DNA from: Bacteroidales bacterium
Lineage (GTDB): Bacteria; Bacteroidota; Bacteroidia; Bacteroidales; WCHB1-69
DNA length: 5,162 nt
Assembly: GCA_031264975.1 (NCBI GenBank)
Contig: JAISDH010000181.1
Span: 1-5,162 of the forward strand
Direction: 5' to 3'
The notes beneath the pieces were generated by a model. That model worked only from the letters and a program-made list of their open reading frames with translations, did not search any database and was not told where the DNA came from. The translations under genes were made by a program, and so were the position numbers. This document shows, piece by piece, positions 1 to 5,162 of the stretch. Positions within the stretch are counted from its first letter, which is position 1. Every line of letters starts with the position of its first letter.

Positions 1-2
1 TC

Positions 3-722
3 GAGGTTCTGGCGCTTTACAGTGAAGCGGAGTACAAGGCAAGGGAAGAACAGGAAGCGAAACAAAAACGGCAGGAACGTAACGAGCAGTTAAAAGCCAT
101 TGGGCGGGAACGGTTGCAACCCTTAATCCCCGCAGACGCAAAGGCGGTAATCATTGCCGAACTGCACGAAGACGACAGCAACAGTATGACCGATTATTCC
201 GGCTACCATACCACAAGAACGGTTATTTTAGGCTTTTCCACGCACATCAAAGACCTGTTTTCAGAGATGCGCAGGTATGTTGTAAACTTTCCGGAAACAG
301 CGCATTTAGCCGGAGAAAATGAAAAGTACGAACACCGGGAAAAATATACCGGCGGCGACGGCTACTACCTGGGCGAAAGCAAATATCACGGCTGGACAGT
401 CAAAAAGGAACGGCTCTACGGCGAGCGCGGGCAGTACATGGAACGCTATGCCCTTATTGCAGGCGACGAAGCCAATATCTGCGTGAAGGTTCGGGCGGAA
501 GCGGACAGCGCAAAAGAAGCCGTTACAGGCGATTTTGTGATAGTGGACTATTCGGAAAAGGCGCTGGCCGTATTCGGCGACACACGTCCGGTTAAAGACG
601 AATTAAAAGCATTGGGCGGACGGTTTAACCCGAATTTGACGTATGAAGGCGGAAAACGGGCCGGGTGGATATTCTCAAAGGCCGGAGAACAAGAAGTAAG
701 AAATTTATTAACAGTTAAATAA
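3..722 (+). CDS. C-terminal part of a mobile-element 'fusion-type' protein (5' end outside window)
   Basis: The frame is open from the left edge to TAA at 720-722, so 239 codons are visible and the true start lies outside. A TTG at 114 is not a convincing start, because coding-like sequence (a charged Glu/Lys/Arg-rich helix, then GRERLQP) continues upstream of it. The middle holds a conserved-looking block (VIIAELHEDDS, YHTTRTVILGFSTH, LFSEMRRY) and the C-terminus reads SEKALAVFGDTRPVKDELKALGGRFNP...AGWIFSK. From memory, this C-terminal module recurs in large multidomain proteins of Bacteroidales conjugative elements and phages, often annotated simply as 'fusion protein'. Its biochemical role is unknown to me; a role in element maintenance or transfer is inference from that company. 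The next gene starts 8 bp downstream, suggesting one operon. The base composition is richer in GC than the DNA after 1430. Confidence 0.8.
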   Translation, partial: EVLALYSEAEYKAREEQEAKQKRQERNEQLKAIGRERLQPLIPADAKAVIIAELHEDDSNSMTDYSGYHTTRTVILGFSTHIKDLFSEMRRYVVNFPETAHLAGENEKYEHREKYTGGDGYYLGESKYHGWTVKKERLYGERGQYMERYALIAGDEANICVKVRAEADSAKEAVTGDFVIVDYSEKALAVFGDTRPVKDELKALGGRFNPNLTYEGGKRAGWIFSKAGEQEVRNLLTVK

Positions 723-730
723 TTAAAGCA

Positions 731-1180
731 ATGAAAGAAAAAGTCAGTCGGATTATTACAGCGTTACTGGAATTGCAGGGTAAGGGATATTTCGATATAT
801 CTTTTAACTGTGAAGGACATTTATTTCAGGTAAGAATTTACAAGGGAAAATATGATGTGTATAAACTTTCGGTATATTATGCAAGTATCGACCTGAGCGG
901 TGAGGAAGGCAAATTAGACGGGGTATTTAACATGGTCGAAGCCTTAAAGTCAGTACCGACAAAAGACACCAATAATGTTATGATAACAACTTTACAATGT
1001 TACAGACAGGAAATTGTAGAAGGCAAAAAATCAGGCAATTGGATAAAAATACTTCCAATTATTGAATATGGCAGGAACGCAACCCAATCCATGCTGATAG
1101 ACGGTTCGGGCTATTATCTCGATGACCCGGATAACGGGATGCTGTATTTTGTCGATTATGAAATCAAAAAAACAGAATAA
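731..1180 (+). CDS. Conserved hypothetical protein of conjugative-element type, 149 aa
   Basis: A complete ATG-to-TAA frame starts 8 bp after the preceding stop, so the two are probably co-transcribed. The start is fixed by this spacing and by the codon pattern; only an A-rich stretch precedes it, as is usual in Bacteroidetes. There is no signal peptide or membrane segment. The product looks like a soluble alpha/beta protein: an N-terminal helix (residues 1-18), a strand-rich region (FDISFNCEGHLFQVRIYKGKY) and a C-terminal block QSMLIDGSGYYLDDPDNG followed by YFVDYE. I recall similar unnamed proteins beside the same 'fusion-type' gene in Bacteroides mobile elements, but I know of no established function and assign none. 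Confidence 0.8.
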   Translation: MKEKVSRIITALLELQGKGYFDISFNCEGHLFQVRIYKGKYDVYKLSVYYASIDLSGEEGKLDGVFNMVEALKSVPTKDTNNVMITTLQCYRQEIVEGKKSGNWIKILPIIEYGRNATQSMLIDGSGYYLDDPDNGMLYFVDYEIKKTE

Positions 1181-1193
1181 AAGAGTATGAACA

Positions 1194-1216
1194 GGGGGTA
1201 GGGAAATCCTGCCCCC
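1194..1216 (+). other. GC-rich hairpin in the intergenic region before 1232
   Basis: GGGGGTAGG (1194-1202) pairs with CCTGCCCCC (1208-1216) around a 5-base loop: nine pairs, one of them a G-T wobble. No U-run follows on the plus strand, so it is not a canonical intrinsic terminator. It lies between the stop at 1180 and the ATG at 1232. It could be an mRNA-processing or stabilising element, or an attenuator; the sequence does not decide. Confidence 0.6.
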
Positions 1217-1440
1217 ATAAAAACAAAAATCATGACAGCAGATAAACACATTACGGTCTGTTTTTTGGAAGATGCAGCCCACAGCGTGGAATTATCCGGC
1301 TACATGGAAGAAAACGGAATTTCGGACGTATCGGACTTCCTTACCGGCACGGAAGCCGACAGGCTGCAAATTGACGGCAATATCATATTACCCGCATGGA
1401 AATGCCCGCAGATGACGCTGATTATCAGAATCAACACACC

Positions 1441-1470
1441 ATATTTTTTTCAACTGTGCAAAAAAAATAT
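1441..1470. repeat. Perfect 10-bp A/T inverted repeat
   Basis: ATATTTTTTT (1441-1450) and AAAAAAATAT (1461-1470) are exact reverse complements around a 10-base spacer. The repeat lies just past the point where coding character is lost (about 1430). It could act as a weak terminator or mark a recombination junction, but low-complexity A/T arms of this length can arise by chance. Confidence 0.4.
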
Positions 1471-1548
1471 TTCAATCATATTGTTTTTATTTTCAACGAA
1501 TAACAGCACTGAAGTTGAAGAAAAATCAAATCGACAGGAAAAAAATGA

Positions 1549-1576
1549 TTTGTCTCGAATATTTTTTATACTTTTG
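1549..1576 (+). promoter_or_regulatory. Bacteroides-type promoter candidate for the 1604 gene fragment
   Basis: TACTTTTG at 1569-1576 fits the Bacteroides -7 consensus TAnnTTTG, and TTTG at 1549-1552 could be the -33 element. The spacer is 16 bp, shorter than the usual 19-21, so the -7 box is the stronger evidence. The box lies about 27 bp before the ATG at 1604, giving a short leader. Confidence 0.45.
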
Positions 1577-1603
1577 CACATTGTGTTACAATAAACGAAC
1601 GAT

Positions 1604-1849
1604 ATGGATGATAGGATATCATTTTCACTGGATGAAACCGGAAAGCAGAGAATACTTGCAGCATTGCAAGTATTGAATGAAGATCTGTTGCCGTCGCTGA
1701 TTGAACCGGCTCAGGGTGAAGCACGCGAATTGCCCACGATGGGTGATAAGTCATACGGATTTGTTTTCAAGGCGCTCTGTCGGTGGGATATCTCACGCTT
1801 TTTTAATTGTCTGAAAACGAAAAACGAACATAAAGCCCATGGATCATAA
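1604..1849 (+). pseudogene. N-terminal fragment of a small conserved Bacteroidales protein
   Basis: The ATG at 1604 opens an 81-codon frame. Residues 1-58 (MDDRISFSLDETGKQRILAA..., then ELPTMGDKSYGFVFKAL) resemble, from memory, the N-terminus of a small conserved Bacteroidales protein that carries a core like 'ER.ELPKMGDK...FV.KAL' and usually runs to well over 100 residues. After about 1777 the resemblance stops, and the tail CRWDISRFFNCLKTKNEHKA looks unrelated. I therefore read it as a 3'-truncated copy, with the original promoter region kept upstream (TAnnTTTG box at 1569-1576). The function of the full-length family is not known to me. A short intact gene is the alternative. Confidence 0.5.
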
Positions 1850-1864
1850 ATGAAAGATTGAAAG

Positions 1865-2137
1865 ATGAAGCAGTACGAAATCCAAATAGGGAATCTGATA
1901 CGCGATAAATTAGGAGTTGTCATGTAATAAATGTGTCTTTTACTACATGATATCAATTGACAATAAGTTATATAAATGATATATTTGATATATTTATTTA
2001 TTGACAACTCCTTAGTGGAATGGTTGGCAAATAAGATTTGTTGTAACCGGACAATACGTCTTCATCATTTGAATAGGATAACTCTTCCTCTAATTCCTTT
2101 ATATTTTTCAATTCTTCCATTTTCACAAGATATTTAA
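1865..2137 (+). pseudogene. Small XRE-type HTH regulator gene split by a miniature transposable element
   Basis: The ATG at 1865 gives MKQYEIQIGNLIRDKL, then the frame enters the 99-bp element at 1913 and stops (GVVM, TAA). On the far side, reading from TTA at 2012, the frame resumes as LVEWLANKICCNRT...LHHLNR...FSQDI and stops at 2135-2137. The two halves match, from memory, the ~70-residue Bacteroides HTH proteins with the pattern 'I.IG.LI..KL...GR.V.WLA..L.C.RTN.Y.IF.R'. Deleting the element and one TTA copy rejoins the halves in frame, but about six residues expected between KL and VEW are absent. The second half is also eroded, lacking a clear 'IDTELL.RIS' block. The gene is therefore non-functional by insertion plus decay. 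It would have been a DNA-binding regulator. Confidence 0.65.
1913..2011. mobile_element. MITE1: 99-bp miniature inverted-repeat element flanked by TTA
   Basis: The ends are perfect 10-bp inverted repeats, GGAGTTGTCA (1913-1922) and TGACAACTCC (2002-2011). TTA sits directly outside each end (1910-1912 and 2012-2014), fitting a 3-bp target duplication. The element is very AT-rich and has no coding capacity. Inside the left end, CATGTAATAAA (1921-1931) can pair with TTTACTACATG (1939-1949) at 10 of 11 positions. The right-hand 30 bp (1982-2011) match the terminal 30 bp of the ISAzo13-type fragment at 4892-4921 at 26 positions, including the 18-base run TATTTGATATATTTATTT. Mobilisation by a transposase of that family is inferred. 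It interrupts the HTH gene that begins at 1865. Confidence 0.8.
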
Positions 2138-2210
2138 AATTTTAATAAAAAAATACTTTTTCTTTAATTTGTTTTCATAAGTATCAAATAATAACGAAAT
2201 TATTTAATCC

Positions 2211-4100
2211 ATGACAAGAAAAAATAAATATATTGTGTTAACAGTGGTTGTGCTAACAATAATATTTTATTGTATTACAAAATGTTATCCATTGTTCAGG
2301 AGTTATCCTTCCGAAATAGCATCCATTTTACAGTTAGCGGGAAAAAATCGGAAGGAACTTGAAAAAGTACTCAAATATTACGGAAAAAATCCCGCAGATA
2401 GTTTGAAGCTCCGCGCAGCCAAGTTCCTGATCGTGAATATGCCGGGAAAGTATTCGGAATATTACGATGCTCCGTGGAATGATGTGGCTACAGTTCGGCT
2501 TCGATGGACCAGTTCATCGAATAAAAAGAAGGTATTGGATACCTACCAGTTGGAACAACCGTCGATAAAGGAAGATATAAAACACATTACGGCAAAATAT
2601 CTGATCAACAATATTGACCATGCTTTTATGGTATGGAAGGAGATGCCCTGGGGAAAGGATATCCCGTTTGATGTTTTTTGCGAGGAAATATTGCCTTACC
2701 GCGTGGGAAATGAACCGCTTGAGAATTGGCGTGAAAAGGTACTTGCCAGTTTTGATGATCTTTACAATTTGTTCAAGAAAGACACGACCATCACTACTTT
2801 GGAGGCTTGCAGGAAAGTGAACGACGTTTTGCCGCGTTTCAGAATGGATAAAGATTTTCCCCACATGACTTATACACAATTGATGGCGTCAACACGTGGT
2901 ACATGCGACGCCATGGCAACATTAGCCATTTTTTCGATGCGCGGACTGGGTATTCCAGTTACTTTTGATTTTACGCCCAAGTGGGTTGATATACCAACAA
3001 CGGGACATTCGTGGAACAGTGTACGCGACAATAGCGGTAAACATATATCCTTTATGGGATGTCAATCCAATCCCGGTGAGCCCCATCAGGGAACGATCTT
3101 ACGTAAATACAGGGCATATCGCCGAGTTTATGGCAAACAACAAAAATTGACATTAAAAAAAGAAGATATTCCACCATTATTGCACAATTACGACTATATC
3201 GTTGATGTAACCTCCGAACATGGCGGTTTTGATATATGGTTTCCCATACCAAAAGATTATTCAACCGAAAAGGGTCCTATTTATCTTGCTATTTTACAAG
3301 AAATGGAATGGCATCCAATAGCTTGGGGCATCGTTGGTGACTTTGTCCTCGATTTTCCTTCAATGAAGAGCGGTATTTATCTGCCAATGTATTATAATAA
3401 CGGGGTTCAAACCCCAATAGGAAATCCTTTTAAATACGAATATAGATCCTGTCGTTTTTTCCTGCCTTCTTCATCAGAAAGAACAAGATCGTTTACAAGT
3501 ATTGCTCCAATGAATTATGAATGGCTGCATTTAATGAAAGGAGGAAAATTTGAAGTTTCCAATAATAGCGACTTTTCTAATGCAAAGACAATATATACAG
3601 TAGAAACAACCGGTTTAGGTTACCATACCGTATCGGTCAAACAACCATCCACCTTTCGTTATATCAGGTATATTTCATCTGTCGGCACTCGTTGTAGTAT
3701 TTCCGAACTTGAATTTTATAATGAAAACAATAAAAAACTTCTGGGGTCTGCAATGGGTTCAACAGGAGATACCCAAAAAGTATTTGATGGTGATGTAGAC
3801 ACTTTCTTTGAATCGGCATCAAATCCTTCTTGGGTAGGTTTGGACTTGGGAGAATCACACCAAGTTTCCAAAATTCGCTATTTACCACGTACAGATGGAA
3901 ATGGTATTTATGAAGGACATGTGTATGAGTTGTTCTACTGGAATGAGAATGAGTGGCAATCATTAGGCAGGAAAAGGGCTGACAGTCACATCTTACAATA
4001 CCAAGTACCTGAATTTGCTCTTATTTACCTTAAAAACATAACGAAAAACAAAATGCACGATAGACCTTTCTTCATGGAATATACACAACAATGGTTTTGA
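2211..4100 (+). CDS. Membrane-anchored or exported transglutaminase-like protein with C-terminal F5/8 type C (discoidin)-like domain
   Basis: Complete 629-aa frame, ATG to TGA. Residues 1-6 are basic (TRKNK) and 7-22 hydrophobic (YIVLTVVVLTIIFY), giving a signal anchor or signal peptide; Cys21 and Cys25 follow but without a good lipobox. Residues 35-175 are helical (LAGKNRKELEKVLKYYGKNP, ITAKYLINNIDHAF, ILPYRVGNEPLENWRE), as in Bacteroidales transglutaminase-like proteins. The core spans roughly 195-300: TRGTCDAMATLAIFSMRGLG with Cys232, then TTGHSWNSV with His266, then SNPGEPH. I see no clear third catalytic Asp. A beta-rich segment (about 325-475) leads to a discoidin-like domain (about 480-605) with FRYIRYIS, ISELEFY, KVFDGDVDTFFES and WVGLDLGESHQVSKIRY, a fold that often binds glycans. 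Peptide cleavage or transfer at the envelope is inferred. It is the only large intact gene here, with debris on both sides and no clear promoter (TTAATTTG at 2164-2171 is a weak -7 candidate). Confidence 0.8.
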   Translation: MTRKNKYIVLTVVVLTIIFYCITKCYPLFRSYPSEIASILQLAGKNRKELEKVLKYYGKNPADSLKLRAAKFLIVNMPGKYSEYYDAPWNDVATVRLRWTSSSNKKKVLDTYQLEQPSIKEDIKHITAKYLINNIDHAFMVWKEMPWGKDIPFDVFCEEILPYRVGNEPLENWREKVLASFDDLYNLFKKDTTITTLEACRKVNDVLPRFRMDKDFPHMTYTQLMASTRGTCDAMATLAIFSMRGLGIPVTFDFTPKWVDIPTTGHSWNSVRDNSGKHISFMGCQSNPGEPHQGTILRKYRAYRRVYGKQQKLTLKKEDIPPLLHNYDYIVDVTSEHGGFDIWFPIPKDYSTEKGPIYLAILQEMEWHPIAWGIVGDFVLDFPSMKSGIYLPMYYNNGVQTPIGNPFKYEYRSCRFFLPSSSERTRSFTSIAPMNYEWLHLMKGGKFEVSNNSDFSNAKTIYTVETTGLGYHTVSVKQPSTFRYIRYISSVGTRCSISELEFYNENNKKLLGSAMGSTGDTQKVFDGDVDTFFESASNPSWVGLDLGESHQVSKIRYLPRTDGNGIYEGHVYELFYWNENEWQSLGRKRADSHILQYQVPEFALIYLKNITKNKMHDRPFFMEYTQQWF

Positions 4101-4169
4101 GGCAATTAAATAAAAATGTCTAAAAACTGGCCATAAACTCCCAAATTACTTTTGATTCGCAAAAATCAT

Positions 4170-4200
4170 GATAATAATCTTATCTTCAAGATTATTTATC
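4170..4200. terminator. Hairpin between convergent genes, probable terminator
   Basis: AATAATCTT (4173-4181) pairs perfectly with AAGATTATT (4188-4196) around a 6-base loop. GAT/ATC extends the stem to 12 pairs across a one-base bulge at 4197. The hairpin lies 70 bp after the stop of the plus-strand gene and overlaps the TAA of the minus-strand HTH gene. On the minus strand a T5 run follows a few bases beyond the stem, fitting a terminator for that gene; the plus-strand side has only a weak T content. Low GC in the stem limits confidence. Confidence 0.5.
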
Positions 4201-4449
4201 CCCATTTGACCTTTTCAGATGGTTGCGGATAAAATTCTTTACGTCCGATTCAAGGTAATACGTCTTTTGCCTGATCCTTTTGCAGGGCAGTAAACCCGAA
4301 ACGCGGTAGCGTTGCAGGCTGAATTGCAGCAAGCGCACCATGAAACACAAATCCTGATTGTCCAGCAATTTTTCGCCGCCAACCGTAAAAACAGGCTTTT
4401 CCGAATCCTGTTTTTCCATTTTGCGATCCAGCCGGTCAAACCGTTCCAT
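4192..4449 (-). CDS. MerR/excisionase-type helix-turn-helix protein, probably 5'-interrupted by an amber codon
   Basis: The 85-aa frame from ATG at 4447-4449 has a charged N-terminal helix (MERFDRLDRKMEKQDSEK). It is followed by the winged-HTH pattern EKLLDNQDLC...LQRYRVSGLLPCKRI and QKTYYLESDVKNFIRNHL, typical, from memory, of small excisionase-like DNA-binding proteins in Bacteroides mobile elements. The first-helix/turn segment FMVRLLQFS departs from the usual '.ML.VSKRT', so DNA binding may be impaired. The same frame continues upstream past TAG (4456-4458) to ATG at 4492-4494 (MFIDSNSFLEWM, stop, RIMERFD). Family members generally begin with such a segment, so the original start was probably 4494 and codon 13 mutated to amber. 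Translation could restart at 4449. Family members usually regulate or assist element excision; that role here is inference. Confidence 0.6.
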   Translation of the reverse strand: MERFDRLDRKMEKQDSEKPVFTVGGEKLLDNQDLCFMVRLLQFSLQRYRVSGLLPCKRIRQKTYYLESDVKNFIRNHLKRSNGDK

Positions 4450-4455
4450 GATACG

Positions 4456-4851
4456 CTACATCCACTCTAAAAAACTATTACTGTCAATGAACATAACATC
4501 TTGATAATAAAATAACTCGAATTGGCAGGGTCGCGGAGTATGATTGCCAACAGTATGAAAATCAATAATCTGTTTTATTTTCGCAACAAGTCCCGCCTGC
4601 CTGTCGGTTTCTTTTCTGCGACCGCCCCCTTTTCTGCGGATATTCCCCGATACCGCCCGTATTGCAGGATTTTGAAGCTCTTTTTCTCCGCGAGCAATCA
4701 GGAAACGACTTTTGCCCGACAAAGAGGCTATTTTTGTCTGACCGCCCCAACCGATGCTTTGTGCTTCACTCGCAAGATAGATACGGGTTTGCCGTTCATC
4801 AGGCATCGGCAACATTGTTTCTATCCGATTTTTTATTTTTTCATCTTCCAT
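4456..4851 (-). pseudogene. ISAzo13-family transposase, N-terminal fragment joined in frame to the HTH gene leader
   Basis: The frame starts at ATG 4849-4851, 70 bp inside the IS end at 4921. Residues 1 to about 103 carry the N-terminal signature of ISAzo13-family transposases: DERQTRIYLASEAQSIGWGG, then an HTH-like region (KIASLSGKSRFLIARGEKEL), then RRKGGGRRK and IKQIIDFHTVGN. Full-length members have roughly 400 residues, with the catalytic DDE domain C-terminal to this part, and all of that is missing. After about residue 105 (near 4540) the sequence becomes the leader of the neighbouring HTH gene, whose own probable start is ATG at 4492-4494, and the frame ends at the TAG at 4456-4458. 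The fragment cannot catalyse transposition; at most it is a truncated DNA-binding protein. Confidence 0.7.
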
Positions 4852-4921
4852 TTATTGTCTGTTTTTTCTGACGGCAAAGGTAAGTCAAATTTATTTGATA
4901 TATTTATTTGTTGACGGCTAC
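4540..4921 (-). mobile_element. Left-end remnant of an ISAzo13-type insertion sequence
   Basis: Read on the minus strand, the IS begins GTAGCCGTCAAC at 4921, next to TTA at 4922-4924, and runs into the transposase start at 4851. The terminal 30 bp (4892-4921) match the right end of MITE1 (1982-2011) at 26 positions. The inner boundary near 4540 is estimated from where transposase-like residues end. The other IS terminus and most of the transposase are not in the window. Confidence 0.6.
4875..4882 (-). promoter_or_regulatory. -7 promoter box of the ISAzo13-type transposase
   Basis: On the minus strand the sequence reads TACCTTTG, an exact match to the Bacteroides -7 consensus TAnnTTTG, placed 23 bp before the transposase ATG at 4851. 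No TTTG at the -33 spacing is visible, so the upstream half would have to come from the terminal repeat region. It may still fire toward the HTH gene at 4449. Confidence 0.45.
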
Positions 4922-4924
4922 TTA

Positions 4925-5022
4925 GGAGTCGTCCTGAAATAACCTATACGTTATTTAACATTATTATCTTCATTTTCTGCATGTTAAACAATAATATGTA
5001 CAATTTATTTTCGGACAACTCC
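4925..5022. mobile_element. MITE2: 98-bp palindromic miniature element flanked by TTA
   Basis: GGAGTCGTCC (4925-4934) and GGACAACTCC (5013-5022) are inverted repeats with one mismatch, and TTA lies directly outside each end (4922-4924, 5023-5025). The terminal pattern GGAGTYGTC and the size match MITE1 (99 bp). Further in, the arms keep pairing with small gaps (for example TTAACAT at 4957-4963 against ATGTTAA at 4981-4987), so nearly the whole element can fold into one long hairpin with an AT-rich loop. There is no coding capacity. Its internal sequence differs from MITE1, so it is a relative and not a copy. It abuts the ISAzo13-type end at 4921. Confidence 0.7.
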
Positions 5023-5025
5023 TTA

Positions 5026-5162
5026 GATAAATTGGAGATTCACAAACTTTATCCGATAATATTAGATTGACATGACACTAGTGCGAACAGGTTTAATTAA
5101 ATTGATTCGAAATTTATTTTATCGATAACTCGATTTAACATCTTCCTGATTGTTGGATAACT
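5026..5162. other. AT-rich right flank without a supported gene
   Basis: About 140 bp of AT-rich sequence follow MITE2. The only frame that could belong to a gene is on the minus strand from the window edge to TAA at 5097-5099 (…RKMLNRVIDKINFESI), about 21 codons, too short to assign. No promoter, hairpin or RNA gene was recognised. Confidence 0.4.

Larger units (their letters stand above)
1232..1594 (+). pseudogene. 5' fragment of a conjugative-element gene running into unrelated AT-rich DNA
   Basis: The ATG at 1232 opens a 120-codon frame of two very different halves. Residues 1 to about 65 (MTADKHITVCFLEDAAHSVE..., ending near PQMTLIIRI) look like normal coding sequence, in line with the upstream genes. 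From about 1430 the frame turns into AT-rich sequence rich in Phe, Ile, Asn and Lys (NTPYFFQLCKKNISIILFLF) that looks like translated non-coding DNA. The second half also contains a promoter-like box for the next gene. I read this as a truncated gene whose 3' end was replaced by recombination. The N-terminal part has acidic residues and no recognisable domain; its function is unknown. A genuine short protein with an odd tail cannot be excluded. Confidence 0.55.

Noticed and set aside
1913..2120. Minus-strand frame from ATG 2118-2120 (MEELKNIKELEEELSYSN...), ending inside MITE1
   Set aside because: It is antisense to the recognisable HTH gene remnant and ends in the element. The plus-strand reading shows family-like residues, so this frame is probably a shadow.
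4522..4914. Long plus-strand frame of 130 codons
   Set aside because: It is the complement of the ISAzo13-type transposase fragment and its upstream region, and its translation has no family-like features.
1913..4921. A single large transposon bounded by MITE1 and the ISAzo13-type end carrying the 2211 gene
   Set aside because: MITE1 has its own two ends and TTA flanks, and the IS end is oriented as the start of its own transposase. Nothing in the sequence shows the two acting as ends of one unit.
1904..5037. Similar strings GATAAATTAGGAG (1904-1916) and GATAAATTGGAG (5026-5037) next to the two miniature elements
   Set aside because: Part of the match is the element terminus itself at the left site but flank at the right site, so the two are not equivalent positions; the short AT-rich match may be chance.
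5072..5128. Short plus-strand frame MTLVRTGLIKLIRNLFYR
   Set aside because: Only 18 codons, in AT-rich sequence, with no promoter or recognisable motif.

Overview
The window looks like accessory DNA from a Bacteroidales bacterium (Bacteroides or Parabacteroides type). The grounds are promoter-like TAnnTTTG boxes, weak purine-poor ribosome-binding regions, small proteins of the kind found in Bacteroides conjugative elements, and a transglutaminase-like/discoidin-like protein type common in that order. The assignment is from recognition only; no search was run.

Left part (1 to about 1430): three co-directional plus-strand reading frames with the look of a conjugative or mobilisable element operon. 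They are the C-terminal part of a large 'fusion-type' protein, a 149-aa protein of unknown function, and the first ~65 codons of a third gene that runs into unrelated AT-rich DNA. A GC-rich hairpin lies between the second and third.

Middle left (about 1430-2210): gene debris. A promoter-like box precedes the N-terminal ~58 codons of a small conserved protein. Next comes a small XRE-type HTH gene split by a 99-bp miniature inverted-repeat element (MITE1, 1913-2011) flanked by TTA on both sides.

Centre (2211-4100): the only large intact gene. It encodes a 629-aa protein with an N-terminal membrane anchor or signal, a transglutaminase-like core (Cys232, His266) and a C-terminal F5/8 type C (discoidin)-like domain. 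It probably acts at the cell envelope and is the most likely functional cargo here.

Right part (4170-5162): a hairpin that may terminate transcription from both sides. To its right, on the minus strand, lies a MerR/excisionase-type HTH gene with an apparent amber codon near its 5' end. It is fused in frame downstream of a 5' fragment of an ISAzo13-family transposase whose terminal repeat ends at 4921. A second 98-bp miniature element (MITE2, 4925-5022) abuts that IS end, separated from it only by TTA. MITE1 shares 26 of 30 terminal bases with the IS end, which points to an ISAzo13-type transposase as the source of mobility. The last ~140 bp are AT-rich with no supported gene.

Overall this reads as the edge of an integrated element followed by an insertion hot spot of truncated genes and small transposable elements, with one intact envelope gene between them. 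I saw no defence locus, CRISPR array, tRNA or rRNA.
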